Counted from the first letter of the stretch, positions 1 through 5,383 are shown. The stretch: DNA of 6,774 nt from Oscillospiraceae bacterium (GCA_022508725.1 JAFLUR010000123.1:1-6774), one strand, 5' to 3'. The notes: generated from the sequence alone by a model not told the origin. Made by a program: numbers and translations.

Positions 1-1
1 G

Positions 2-34
2 CCGGTATGTATGAACGTAAACCGATACATCCGG
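2..34. repeat. Imperfect inverted repeat at left edge
   Basis: CCGG-ATGTAT (2-12, with one bulged T at 6) can pair with ATACAT-CCGG (25-34), giving a 10-bp stem and a 12-nt loop. The sequence after it is AT-rich but has no clean T-run, so it is at most a weak terminator for a gene lying to the left of the window. No reading frame in the first 120 bases looks like real protein. Confidence 0.3.
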
Positions 35-120
35 ATCGTTTATAGTATTTAATTTTTACATAATAAATATACAAATTTTTAAGCGTTTTTGTATATAATC
101 CCGGTTTCGCAATAAAACAG

Positions 121-149
121 TTGACAATAAGACGGATTACCGGTAAAAT
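121..149 (+). promoter_or_regulatory. Sigma-A type promoter of the ilvBNC operon
   Basis: A perfect -35 box TTGACA (121-126) is followed by a 17-nt spacer and a -10 box TAAAAT (144-149), one mismatch from consensus. Transcription should start near 156, leaving a leader of about 255 nt before ilvB. A possible second -10 (TATAAT at 94-99) has no recognisable -35 at the right distance. The spacer end and -10 (CCGGTAAAAT) resemble those of the tRNA promoter further right (CCGGTATAAT). Confidence 0.8.
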
Positions 150-155
150 GTATAA

Positions 156-412
156 GGGAATATTATATGCTGATTATGCGCTTAAAAGGCGCTTTGATAG
201 ATTGGGGCGGATACACTCCGCACCTGCCGGTCCGCGCAAAAGGACCGGCGGATATTTTAACAATGTTGATTTACGAAAGCGTTTCCCGAAAGGTTGACTT
301 AACAAAGGTCGATTGTAAATCTCAAATGCCGCATATTCCTGCGGCTTCTCTGTAATTATCGGACGGAAATACAAAAAAATATTTCCGCAAAAACAGTCAG
401 GAGGAATTTATT
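156..412 (+). promoter_or_regulatory. Structured 5' leader of ilvBNC, class unknown
   Basis: This long leader holds several perfect stems. They are GCGGA/TCCGC (207-211 with 217-221), an 8-bp GC-rich stem (226-233 with 242-249, extendable by a G-U and a C-G pair), GATTTAC/GTAAATC (268-274 with 315-321) enclosing TTGACTT/AGGTCGA (294-300 with 306-312), GCCGC/GCGGC (328-332 with 341-345), and CGGAAATA/TATTTCCG (364-371 with 380-387) just before the ribosome site. Long leaders before ilv operons in Firmicutes are often T-boxes or other attenuators, but I do not see the conserved T-box sequence, and none of the hairpins is followed by a proper T-run. A 62-codon ORF (167-355) opens with Met-Leu-Ile-Met-Arg-Leu but has no run of Leu, Ile or Val codons, and its ribosome site would sit on the transcription start, so I do not call it a leader peptide. 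The riboswitch or attenuator role is inferred. Confidence 0.45.
399..404 (+). promoter_or_regulatory. Ribosome binding site that sets the TTG start of ilvB
   Basis: AGGAGG lies 8 nt before TTG (413-415), which is ideal spacing. The first ATG (419) is 14 nt away, which is too far. Starting at TTG also gives the usual family N-terminus (Met-Lys-Met-Thr-Gly-Ala). The hairpin at 364-387 ends 11 nt before the site. Confidence 0.75.
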
Positions 413-2077
413 TTGAAAATGACAGGCGCGCAAATGGTTGTCAAAATGCTTGAAAAAAACGGCATCTCACGCGTATTCGGTTATCCCGGCGCCGCAAACT
501 GCCCCATTATCGACAGACTGTCCTTTACCGGTATAAAGCATATATTGGTAAGAAACGAACAGGGCGCGGCTCATATGGCAAGCGGATATGCCTGCGTCAC
601 AAAAACGGTGGGCGTATGCACGGCAACATCCGGCCCGGGAGCCACAAATCTTATAACCGGCATCGCGACCGCGTATATGGACTCGGTCCCCATCGTTGCC
701 ATCACCGGTCAGGTCGCGACCTCGATCATCGGCAAGGACGCGTTCCAGGAGGTCGATATAATCGGAGCCACAATGCCGTTTACGAAACATAACTATCTCA
801 TAAAGAACGGTCTTGATATCCAAAGGGTCATGGCGGAGGCGTTCCATATAGCAAAAACAGGCAGACCCGGACCCGTTCTCATAGATATCCCGATGGATAT
901 TTTAAAAGCCGAATTCGATTATCCCGACGAGGAACCGCCCGTAAATATACGAGGCTACAGGCTTGTGGGCAAGGCGAACGAATCGCAGATAAAGAAAGCC
1001 GCGGAAATCATCAAAAATTCAAAACGCCCCGTTATCATGACGGGCGGAGGCTTTGCGTCGTCCGACTGCGTGGAGGAGTTCGGCAAATTCGCCGAAAAAA
1101 CAAAAATACCGGTCGTTACCACAATGATGGGTATAGGCGTTATCCCGACCGACAGCGAAAATTTCTTCGGTATGGTCGGCTCGCACGGACTCAGAAGCGC
1201 AAACAGCATCCTCAATAACAGCGACACCGTTATTATCATGGGCGCAAGACTCGGCGACAGAGCGGTATTCAACGCAAACTCGCTTGAAAAGCGGGCAAAT
1301 CTCATTCACATAGACATAGACCCCGCCGAAATAGGCAAAAATATGCTCCCGCTTATACCGATAGTCGGGGATCTGAAGGATGTGCTTTCGCAGCTTATCC
1401 CGCTTACGTCCGACTACCGGACCCCCACGGAATGGCTGGAGACGGCGAACAATATAAGAAAGGAGCATAATGTTCCTTATGTCACCGAGGATACCGGCTT
1501 TGTCAATCCCAAATATTTCATGAGAAGACTTTCGGAAAAAACCGACTCGGATGTGTATATCACGACCGAGGTGGGACAAAACCAGCTTTGGGCGGCGAAC
1601 AACTTCATATTCAAAAAGCCGAGAATGCTCATAACCTCGGCCGGCTTCGGCACTATGGGCTACGGTCTGCCTGCGGCCATAGGCGCAAGCGTTGCGTCGG
1701 ATCAGCGCGATAAGCGCAAGGTTGTTGCCGTTATGGGCGACGGCAGCTTTCAGATGGACCTGCCCGAGCTTGCGACGATATGTCAGTGGGGCATTAATGT
1801 TAAAATGGTAGTATTCAAAAACGACCGTCTCGGTATGGTGCATGAGCATCAGTTCCTGCTTTATAAGTCGAATTATCAGGCGGTAACGCTTGAGGGAAGT
1901 CCCGACTTCTGCAAGCTTGCCGATGCGTACGGTATTCCGTCGGGAAGAATAAGCGAAAACAGCCAAATCGACGAGGGAATAGACAGGCTTATGAACGGCG
2001 AGGGCTCGTATCTGCTTGTTGTCGATGTCGATCCCAACGAGCCTACCGGCGGCGCGCTTAATCAAACAAGAATGTAA
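413..2077 (+). CDS. ilvB: Acetolactate (acetohydroxyacid) synthase, large catalytic subunit
   Basis: A thiamine-diphosphate enzyme that condenses two pyruvates to acetolactate, or pyruvate with 2-oxobutyrate to acetohydroxybutyrate. This is the first shared step of valine/leucine and isoleucine synthesis, in the cytoplasm. The 554 residues match the family length. The N-terminal ThDP domain (about 3-170) shows FGYPG (22-26), the activating glutamate E49 in RNEQGAAH and the block TSGPGATNL. A central FAD/ThDP-fold domain (about 190-325) contains GARLGDR. The C-terminal domain has the ThDP/Mg motif GDGS (442-445) through N470. The start is TTG with AGGAGG 8 nt upstream. Unusual residues are Ala102 where many AHAS have Pro (GQVA), His479 where many have Trp (GMVHEHQ), and FGYPGAANCPI in place of the common GYPGG form. 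The adjoining ilvN argues for true biosynthetic AHAS rather than another ThDP enzyme such as catabolic acetolactate synthase. Confidence 0.95.
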   Translation: MKMTGAQMVVKMLEKNGISRVFGYPGAANCPIIDRLSFTGIKHILVRNEQGAAHMASGYACVTKTVGVCTATSGPGATNLITGIATAYMDSVPIVAITGQVATSIIGKDAFQEVDIIGATMPFTKHNYLIKNGLDIQRVMAEAFHIAKTGRPGPVLIDIPMDILKAEFDYPDEEPPVNIRGYRLVGKANESQIKKAAEIIKNSKRPVIMTGGGFASSDCVEEFGKFAEKTKIPVVTTMMGIGVIPTDSENFFGMVGSHGLRSANSILNNSDTVIIMGARLGDRAVFNANSLEKRANLIHIDIDPAEIGKNMLPLIPIVGDLKDVLSQLIPLTSDYRTPTEWLETANNIRKEHNVPYVTEDTGFVNPKYFMRRLSEKTDSDVYITTEVGQNQLWAANNFIFKKPRMLITSAGFGTMGYGLPAAIGASVASDQRDKRKVVAVMGDGSFQMDLPELATICQWGINVKMVVFKNDRLGMVHEHQFLLYKSNYQAVTLEGSPDFCKLADAYGIPSGRISENSQIDEGIDRLMNGEGSYLLVVDVDPNEPTGGALNQTRM

Positions 2078-2091
2078 GGGGGCGGATTGGC

Positions 2092-2592
2092 ATGGAAAAG
2101 TATATTTTAAGCGTTCTGGTCGAAAATCATGCCGGCGTGCTGTCAAAGGTCGCGGGACTTTTCAGCCGCAGAGGCTTTAATATTGATTCTCTTGCGGTCG
2201 GCATTACGCAGGACCCGACCGTTTCGAGAATAACCATAGAGGTGACGGGCGACGAAAATACGGTTGAGCAGATATCAAAGCAGCTTAACAAGCTGATAGA
2301 TGTCATTAAAATAAAAACGCTCCGCAACAATGACGCCGTAAAACGCGAGCTTGTTCTCGTAAAGGTAAGAACAACGTCGAAAAACCGCTCGGAGATCGTT
2401 CAGATAATAGATATATTCAGGGCAAATATTATCGATTTGTCACCGAATACCGTTACCGCTCAAATTACGGGCGGCGACAGTAAAATAAACGCTTTTCTTG
2501 AAATGCTCGAATCATTCGGGATTGAGGAAATCTCAAGGACCGGAATGGTTGCGCTCGAAAGAGGCACAAGCATTCTGAAGGCGGATAAATAA
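2092..2592 (+). CDS. ilvN: Acetolactate synthase, small regulatory subunit
   Basis: The regulatory partner of IlvB; in this family it raises catalytic activity and confers feedback inhibition by valine. At 166 residues it has the common bacterial IlvH/IlvN length. An N-terminal ACT domain (about 3-77) carries the effector-site pattern N12-x-x-G15-V-L and the signature LFSRRGFNIDSLAVG (23-37). A C-terminal small-subunit domain (about 82-160) follows. It begins 14 nt after the ilvB stop. Its ribosome site AAGGGGG (2076-2082) overlaps that stop codon and lies 9 nt before ATG, so the two subunits are probably translated together in balanced amounts. The ACT effector residues look intact, so valine control is expected but not shown. 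The symbol ilvH would be equally correct. Confidence 0.94.
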   Translation: MEKYILSVLVENHAGVLSKVAGLFSRRGFNIDSLAVGITQDPTVSRITIEVTGDENTVEQISKQLNKLIDVIKIKTLRNNDAVKRELVLVKVRTTSKNRSEIVQIIDIFRANIIDLSPNTVTAQITGGDSKINAFLEMLESFGIEEISRTGMVALERGTSILKADK

Positions 2593-2680
2593 CGGTAAAT
2601 GACAGTCTGAAATTATGCAAAATTTTCATGATCTCATACTGTAAATTTAACAAATAAATTTTTTTGGAGGTATTATAAAA
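2593..2680 (+). other. ilvN-ilvC gap with ribosome site
   Basis: This 88-nt AT-rich gap has no terminator and no convincing promoter, so ilvC is probably read through from the ilvB promoter. It ends with GGAGG (2666-2670), 10 nt before the ilvC ATG, preceded by a run of seven T residues. Confidence 0.5.
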
Positions 2681-3673
2681 ATGGCTAAGATCTTTTATAA
2701 AGAGGACTGCAATTTAGGCTTGCTTAACGGCAAAACGGTGGCTGTTATCGGCTACGGCAGTCAGGGTCACGCTCATGCGCTCAATCTTCACGAGAGCGGA
2801 GTAAATGTTATTGTCGGTCTTTACGAGGGCAGCAAATCATGGAAAAAGGCGGAGGAAGCGGGTCTTAAAGTGGCGACCGTTGCGGAAGCGTCAAAGGCGG
2901 CAGACCTTGTTATGATCCTTCTGCCCGACGAAAAGCAGGCGGATATATATAAAGAGAGCATCGAACCCAATCTCGAGGCGGGCAATGTTCTTGCGTTCGC
3001 TCACGGATTTAATATCCACTTCGAGCAGATAATCCCCCCGGCGGACGTTGACGTTATCATGGTCGCTCCCAAGGGACCGGGTCATACGGTTCGTTCGGAG
3101 TATGTCGAGGGCAAGGGCGTTCCGTGTCTTTGCGCGGTATATCAGGACGCGTCCGGCAAGGCGTTTGACATAGGTCTTGCTTACGCTGCGGGTATCGGCG
3201 GTTCGAGAGCCGGCGTTCTTGAAACAACGTTCAGAATGGAAACCGAAACAGACCTCTTCGGTGAGCAGGCGGTTCTTTGCGGCGGCGTTACCGCTTTGAT
3301 GCAGGCGGGCTTTGAAACACTCGTTGAGGCAGGCTACGATCCGCAGAACGCTTATTTTGAGTGTATCCACGAAATGAAGCTTATCGTTGACCTTATCTAT
3401 CAGGGCGGTTTCTCAAAGATGAGATATTCCATCTCGGATACCGCGGAATACGGCGATTATGAGATAGGCAAGAGAATTATCACCGAGGAAACGAAGAAGG
3501 AAATGAAAAAGGTTCTTGCCGAAATTCAGGACGGTTCGTTTGCAAAGAGCTGGATAAACGAGAACAAGATGAACAGACCGCATTTCAACGCCACAAGAAA
3601 GCTCAAAAAGGAGCATCAGCTTGAAAAGGTGGGCGCGGAGCTCAGAAAAATGTATTCATGGAATGAAGAATAA
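2681..3673 (+). CDS. ilvC: Ketol-acid reductoisomerase, class I (short form)
   Basis: Converts acetolactate or acetohydroxybutyrate, the IlvBN products, to the 2,3-dihydroxy acids by Mg-dependent alkyl migration and NAD(P)H reduction. At 330 residues it is the class I enzyme, not the roughly 490-residue class II form. The N-terminal Rossmann domain (about 1-182) has GYGSQGHAHALNL (24-36) and the cofactor-choosing loop GLYEGSKSW (46-54). H108 lies in the conserved FAHGFNIHF, followed by PKGPGHTVR (130-138). The all-helical C-terminal domain carries the metal ligands D191 and E195 (DLFGEQ), E227 and E231 (ECIHEMK) and substrate serine S252, so all catalytic residues are present. Loop residue E49 is acidic, which may affect the choice between NADH and NADPH. 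It is the last gene of the operon and is followed by a strong terminator. Confidence 0.96.
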   Translation: MAKIFYKEDCNLGLLNGKTVAVIGYGSQGHAHALNLHESGVNVIVGLYEGSKSWKKAEEAGLKVATVAEASKAADLVMILLPDEKQADIYKESIEPNLEAGNVLAFAHGFNIHFEQIIPPADVDVIMVAPKGPGHTVRSEYVEGKGVPCLCAVYQDASGKAFDIGLAYAAGIGGSRAGVLETTFRMETETDLFGEQAVLCGGVTALMQAGFETLVEAGYDPQNAYFECIHEMKLIVDLIYQGGFSKMRYSISDTAEYGDYEIGKRIITEETKKEMKKVLAEIQDGSFAKSWINENKMNRPHFNATRKLKKEHQLEKVGAELRKMYSWNEE

Positions 3674-3706
3674 AACCGGTGTTTTTTAATATTAAAATAA
3701 ATGGGT

Positions 3707-3741
3707 CAGCCGCAGAATGATTTCATTTTGCGGCTGTTTTT
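3707..3741 (+). terminator. Intrinsic terminator of the ilvBNC operon
   Basis: A 13-bp stem (3707-3719 with 3724-3736, including one G-T pair) closes a four-base loop and is followed at once by TTTTT (3737-3741). It lies 33 nt after the ilvC stop. There is no T-run on the other side, so it should act on the + strand only. Confidence 0.9.
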
Positions 3742-3904
3742 GCCGAGGCTCGCCGGTGCCGAATTATTTTTTGATATTGATTTCCGGATACCGGACCGGC
3801 CGGGCAAATTGCAAAAGTATGTATTGAATGTCCGAAGAATTCGCATTTCCCGGCAGCCCGGGGCATAATCCCCCAAAAAACTGTTTTAAAATTGAAAAAA
3901 TATC
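3742..3904. other. Spacer between ilv operon and tRNA, no gene seen
   Basis: I find no credible coding frame here. The - strand frames that cross it run into the tRNA or the ilvC terminator and have no ribosome site. It contains GC-rich patches (CCGGACCGGCCGGGC near 3791-3805, and a GGGG/CCCC inverted pair near 3857-3875) inside AT-rich sequence, but no repeat or RNA class I recognise. Confidence 0.4.
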
Positions 3905-3933
3905 TTGACAATTATAAATTTTGCCGGTATAAT
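3905..3933 (+). promoter_or_regulatory. Consensus promoter of the tRNA-Met gene
   Basis: Perfect TTGACA (3905-3910), a 17-nt spacer and perfect TATAAT (3928-3933) give an ideal vegetative sigma-factor promoter. The predicted start is near 3940, about 9 nt before the mature tRNA, as expected for a strong stable-RNA promoter. Confidence 0.9.
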
Positions 3934-3948
3934 ATATTTTGTCAGCAC

Positions 3949-4025
3949 GGCGGTATAGCTCAGTTGGCCAGAGCATACGGTTCATACCCGTAGTGTCAGT
4001 GGTTCAAATCCACTTACCGCTACCA
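3949..4025 (+). tRNA. tRNA-Met (CAT), elongator type
   Basis: A 77-nt cloverleaf with the CCA end encoded. The acceptor stem is GGCGGTA/TACCGCT with a G1-T72 wobble and discriminator A73. The D stem is GCTC/GAGC, the anticodon stem TACGG/CCGTA around loop TTCATAC (anticodon CAT at 3983-3985), the variable region GTGTC, and the T stem AGTGG/CCACT around TTCAAAT. It is not the initiator: the anticodon stem lacks the three consecutive G-C pairs and position 1-72 is G-T rather than C-A. From memory, the acceptor, D and anticodon regions closely match the Bacillus subtilis elongator tRNA-Met, which makes the lysidine tRNA-Ile2 less likely, though not excluded. It is a single-gene transcription unit with its own promoter and terminator. 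Confidence 0.95.
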
Positions 4026-4061
4026 AAAAGGTTCCGGACTTTTAAGCCCGGAACCTTTTTT
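4026..4061 (+). terminator. Terminator after tRNA-Met, probably bidirectional
   Basis: GGTTCCGG (4030-4037) pairs with CCGGAACC (4048-4055), flanked by A4026-A4029 on the left and six T on the right (4056-4061). Because the left flank is an A-run, the - strand reading also ends in a hairpin plus T-run. The hairpin can therefore also stop transcripts of the toxin-antitoxin pair arriving from the right, whose coding tail ends at about 4074. Confidence 0.9.
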
Positions 4062-4073
4062 CATGGTTTTAAT

Positions 4074-4109
4074 TTAAATCCCCAATATATCTTTGTGGTG
4101 TCCTACATC
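4074..4109 (-). pseudogene. Out-of-frame C-terminal tail of the RelE-like toxin
   Basis: Read one base out of phase with the toxin stop (TGA at 4110-4108), the - strand gives Asp-Val-Gly-His-His-Lys-Asp-Ile-Leu-Gly-Ile and then TAA at 4076-4074. A Gly-His-His type tail is what I expect at the end of this toxin family. With it the protein would be about 87 residues, the usual length. A net gain of one base (or of four: AATTGATGTA in place of AATGTA) near 4105-4113 explains the break. Confidence 0.65.
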
Positions 4110-4338
4110 AATTAAGCAAGATAATTATGCTGTTTTCATATTGCCATAGGATCCGTATATCCATATTCACGCTCATTTCAAATACATTATTTAAACCCTG
4201 TACTTTCTTTGTACGCAATGAAGGGTGAAACGGATTTTCAGCCAATATTTTTAATTTTTTCGCTACTGCCTTTTTCTCCGCAGCTGACAGCGCTTTTAAA
4301 TCCTTTTCAAAGGTTTTTGTATATTTAAGTTTATACAT
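4108..4338 (-). CDS. RelE/YafQ-like type II toxin, C-terminally truncated by frameshift
   Basis: The 76-residue product resembles RelE-superfamily mRNA interferases, which cut ribosome-bound mRNA when their antitoxin is lost. Visible family features are the N-terminal YTKTFEKDLKAL helix, ENPFHPSLRTKKVQG (34-48), and the core strand FEMSVNMDIRILWQY (53-67) with basic residues R42, K44, K45 and R62. The reading frame stops at Asn76, where relatives continue with a Gly-His-His-containing tail; that tail is intact but out of frame just downstream. C-terminal residues are catalytic in several RelE-type toxins, so this copy is probably inactive or weakened. Its ATG overlaps the antitoxin end by 8 nt and only a weak GGGA precedes it, so translation is probably coupled. 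The antitoxin being AbrB-like recalls PrlF-YhaV, which also pairs an AbrB-fold antitoxin with a RelE-superfamily toxin. A sequencing or assembly error in one base would restore a normal gene. Confidence 0.75.
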   Translation of the reverse strand: MYKLKYTKTFEKDLKALSAAEKKAVAKKLKILAENPFHPSLRTKKVQGLNNVFEMSVNMDIRILWQYENSIIILLN

Positions 4339-4588
4339 CTATTCCCATATCCGCAAACAAATCCTCTACGCTTTCAAATGCTTTTTGTGTTTTAATATCT
4401 GCTTCAGACTCCTTTATAATTTTTGCTGTCTTTGCTATTTTATCTTTAGGGTACACCACAACAGGGCATAAGAATATGCCGCCGTCTTTTTCCGTAATGT
4501 CAAATTTATCACCCTCGGAGATCCCAAGACATCTTATTATTTCAGCCGGAATTGTTATTTGTGAGCGTCCTCTGATTTCTGCCAACAT
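4331..4588 (-). CDS. AbrB/SpoVT-family antitoxin
   Basis: An 85-residue protein with an N-terminal AbrB (swapped-hairpin) DNA-binding domain at about 2-45, showing GRSQITIPAEIIRCLGI (7-23) and EGDKFDI. Its C-terminal half (about 48-85) is charged, with an acidic end (ESVEDLFADMGIDV), as expected for the segment that wraps and neutralises the toxin. It is the first gene of the pair and its stop overlaps the toxin start by 8 nt. The ribosome site AAAGGAG (4604-4598) lies 9 nt before ATG. Antitoxins of this class usually repress their own promoter, and tandem 8-bp repeats lie just downstream of this promoter. If the toxin is dead, the gene may persist only as a regulator or relic. Confidence 0.85.
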   Translation of the reverse strand: MLAEIRGRSQITIPAEIIRCLGISEGDKFDITEKDGGIFLCPVVVYPKDKIAKTAKIIKESEADIKTQKAFESVEDLFADMGIDV

Positions 4589-4614
4589 AAAAATTCACTC
4601 CTTTAAAATGCTTA

Positions 4615-4644
4615 TTTCCGAATTTCCGAATTTCTGAATTTCTT
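4615..4644. repeat. Tandem 8-bp repeat in the antitoxin 5' UTR, candidate operator
   Basis: TTTCCGAA is repeated as units 4615-4622 and 4623-4630, then TTTCTGAA (4631-4638) and a partial TTTCTT (4639-4644), about 3.75 copies. On the transcribed - strand this runs from about +1 to about +28, ending 10 nt before the ribosome site. An operator for the AbrB-like antitoxin is a reasonable inference, but nothing here proves binding. Confidence 0.6.
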
Positions 4645-4649
4645 ATATT

Positions 4650-4678
4650 ATTATATGATATAATCGCAAAAAAATCAA
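4650..4678 (-). promoter_or_regulatory. Promoter of the toxin-antitoxin pair
   Basis: On the - strand TTGATT (4678-4673), a 17-nt spacer and perfect TATAAT (4655-4650) form a strong promoter. Transcription should start near 4643, giving a 5' UTR of about 55 nt made largely of the 8-bp repeat. Confidence 0.8.
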
Positions 4679-4742
4679 GAGTCTTTCGAAAAAATATTTG
4701 TTATTTTTAGGAATTGTTCTGTTTTAAGGAGACCGATACTGC

Positions 4743-4799
4743 TTACCGACTGTCTGAAACCATTGATTTTATCCGATTTTTCGGTAAATCCTGTTTTTT
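4743..4799. repeat. Inverted repeats downstream of the GNAT gene
   Basis: TTACCGA (4743-4749) is complementary to TCGGTAA (4781-4787), and CCGA/TCGG (4773-4776 with 4781-4784) forms a smaller alternative hairpin. A six-T run (4794-4799) lies only on the + strand side, where no transcript is expected. On the - strand, where the GNAT mRNA would need to end, no T-run follows. A terminator role is therefore doubtful. I see no gene between 4679 and 4804. Confidence 0.3.
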
Positions 4800-4804
4800 G
4801 TTTA

Positions 4805-5209
4805 TCAAATCGATTTTATCAAAAATATTTCCATGGGCTGCGTGTCGATCACAAAGCCGCCGCAGTCCTTGTATCCGATTTTTCTGTAAAAATGCTGCGC
4901 GCTCTCGTCCGCCTGCGTGGACACCAACAGGATTTTATATCCCCGGGATTTCATATCGTTTTCCCAAAATTCCATGAGCTTTTTTCCGAAGCCTTTGCCT
5001 TGATGCTCCCGCTCTGTGAACAGCATGGTACAAAAAGGGGTGTTATCCCAAAAAAGATTATACCGCAGTATACCTATGGGAGTATCGCCGAGGGTCAGAA
5101 CGTAGCCTCTCTTATCGCGGACTTTGTTTATAAATTCATCTTCCGGCAAATGCTTGTCAAGGCTGTACCAAAATTCCTTGTCTTTGTTTTGAACATATCT
5201 GATATTCAC
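4805..5209 (-). CDS. GNAT-family N-acetyltransferase
   Basis: A 134-residue single-domain acyltransferase expected to move an acetyl group from acetyl-CoA to an amine; the substrate cannot be told from sequence. The acetyl-CoA pyrophosphate loop is clear at Q70-G-K-G-F-G75 (EREHQGKGFGKKLMEFW), after strand FCTMLFT. The C-terminal ESAQHFYRKIGYKDCG block holds the usual helix and tyrosine. The N-terminal part contains LRYNLFWDNTPF, which I associate with a GNAT subgroup common in gut Clostridia. The start is GTG (5209-5207): an in-frame TAA lies two codons upstream, and GGAG (5225-5222) is 12 nt before it, a little long. That ribosome site sits inside the end of the preceding small ORF, whose stop is 9 nt upstream, suggesting co-transcription. 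No membrane or signal segment is visible. Confidence 0.88.
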   Translation of the reverse strand: MNIRYVQNKDKEFWYSLDKHLPEDEFINKVRDKRGYVLTLGDTPIGILRYNLFWDNTPFCTMLFTEREHQGKGFGKKLMEFWENDMKSRGYKILLVSTQADESAQHFYRKIGYKDCGGFVIDTQPMEIFLIKSI

Positions 5210-5218
5210 TGTCTTTTA

Positions 5219-5383
5219 TCACTCCGAATTCCGATTTATTGTTTTTTCGCATTGCGGAAGATGCTTCAGAATACGCTCCTCAAATGTCTTGACCGCGTTT
5301 TTTGTCATCGACAAGACCGACGGCGCCGGAAATTCCGCGAGGTTTTCGATTGTTTCCGATAACAGACCGGTATATTTATCCAT
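5219..5383 (-). CDS. Small hypothetical protein, 54 residues, between lipoprotein and GNAT
   Basis: An ATG (5383-5381) opens a frame running to TGA (5221-5219). It fills almost exactly the space between the lipoprotein stop (19 nt before it) and the GNAT start (9 nt after it). AAAGG (5399-5395) lies 11 nt before the ATG. The product starts MDKYTGLLSETIENLAE and continues through an Ala-Pro-Ser-Val stretch into a charged helix ending in CEKTINRNSE. It is soluble, with mixed charge and no signal or membrane segment. Codon use (GCG, CCG, GAA, AAA) matches the neighbours. I do not recognise the family. It could be a genuine small gene or a relic of a longer one. Confidence 0.55.
   Translation of the reverse strand: MDKYTGLLSETIENLAEFPAPSVLSMTKNAVKTFEERILKHLPQCEKTINRNSE

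Noticed and set aside
201..345. T-box riboswitch in the ilv leader
   Set aside because: The conserved T-box sequence and a downstream terminator/antiterminator pair were not found by eye.
167..355. 62-codon + strand ORF in the ilv leader, as an attenuator leader peptide
   Set aside because: It lacks a cluster of Leu, Ile or Val codons, its ribosome site would overlap the predicted transcription start, and its composition does not look like protein.
1019..2146. 375-codon - strand ORF opposite ilvB
   Set aside because: It is the mirror frame of a fully convincing ilvB. Its product is rich in Arg, His and Cys, matches no family I know, and it overlaps the ilvN start.
3764..3985. Small - strand ORFs between ilvC and the tRNA
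   Set aside because: They run through the tRNA or the ilvC terminator, lack ribosome sites and overlap one another.
4074..4115. Programmed +1 frameshift to make full-length toxin
   Set aside because: The UGA context loosely recalls prfB, but there is no upstream ribosome-like stimulator and no CUU-UGA slip site, so accidental mutation is more likely.
4763..5362. 199-codon + strand ORF opposite the GNAT gene
   Set aside because: It is antisense to a clear GNAT domain and the small ORF, with no ribosome site or recognisable motif.
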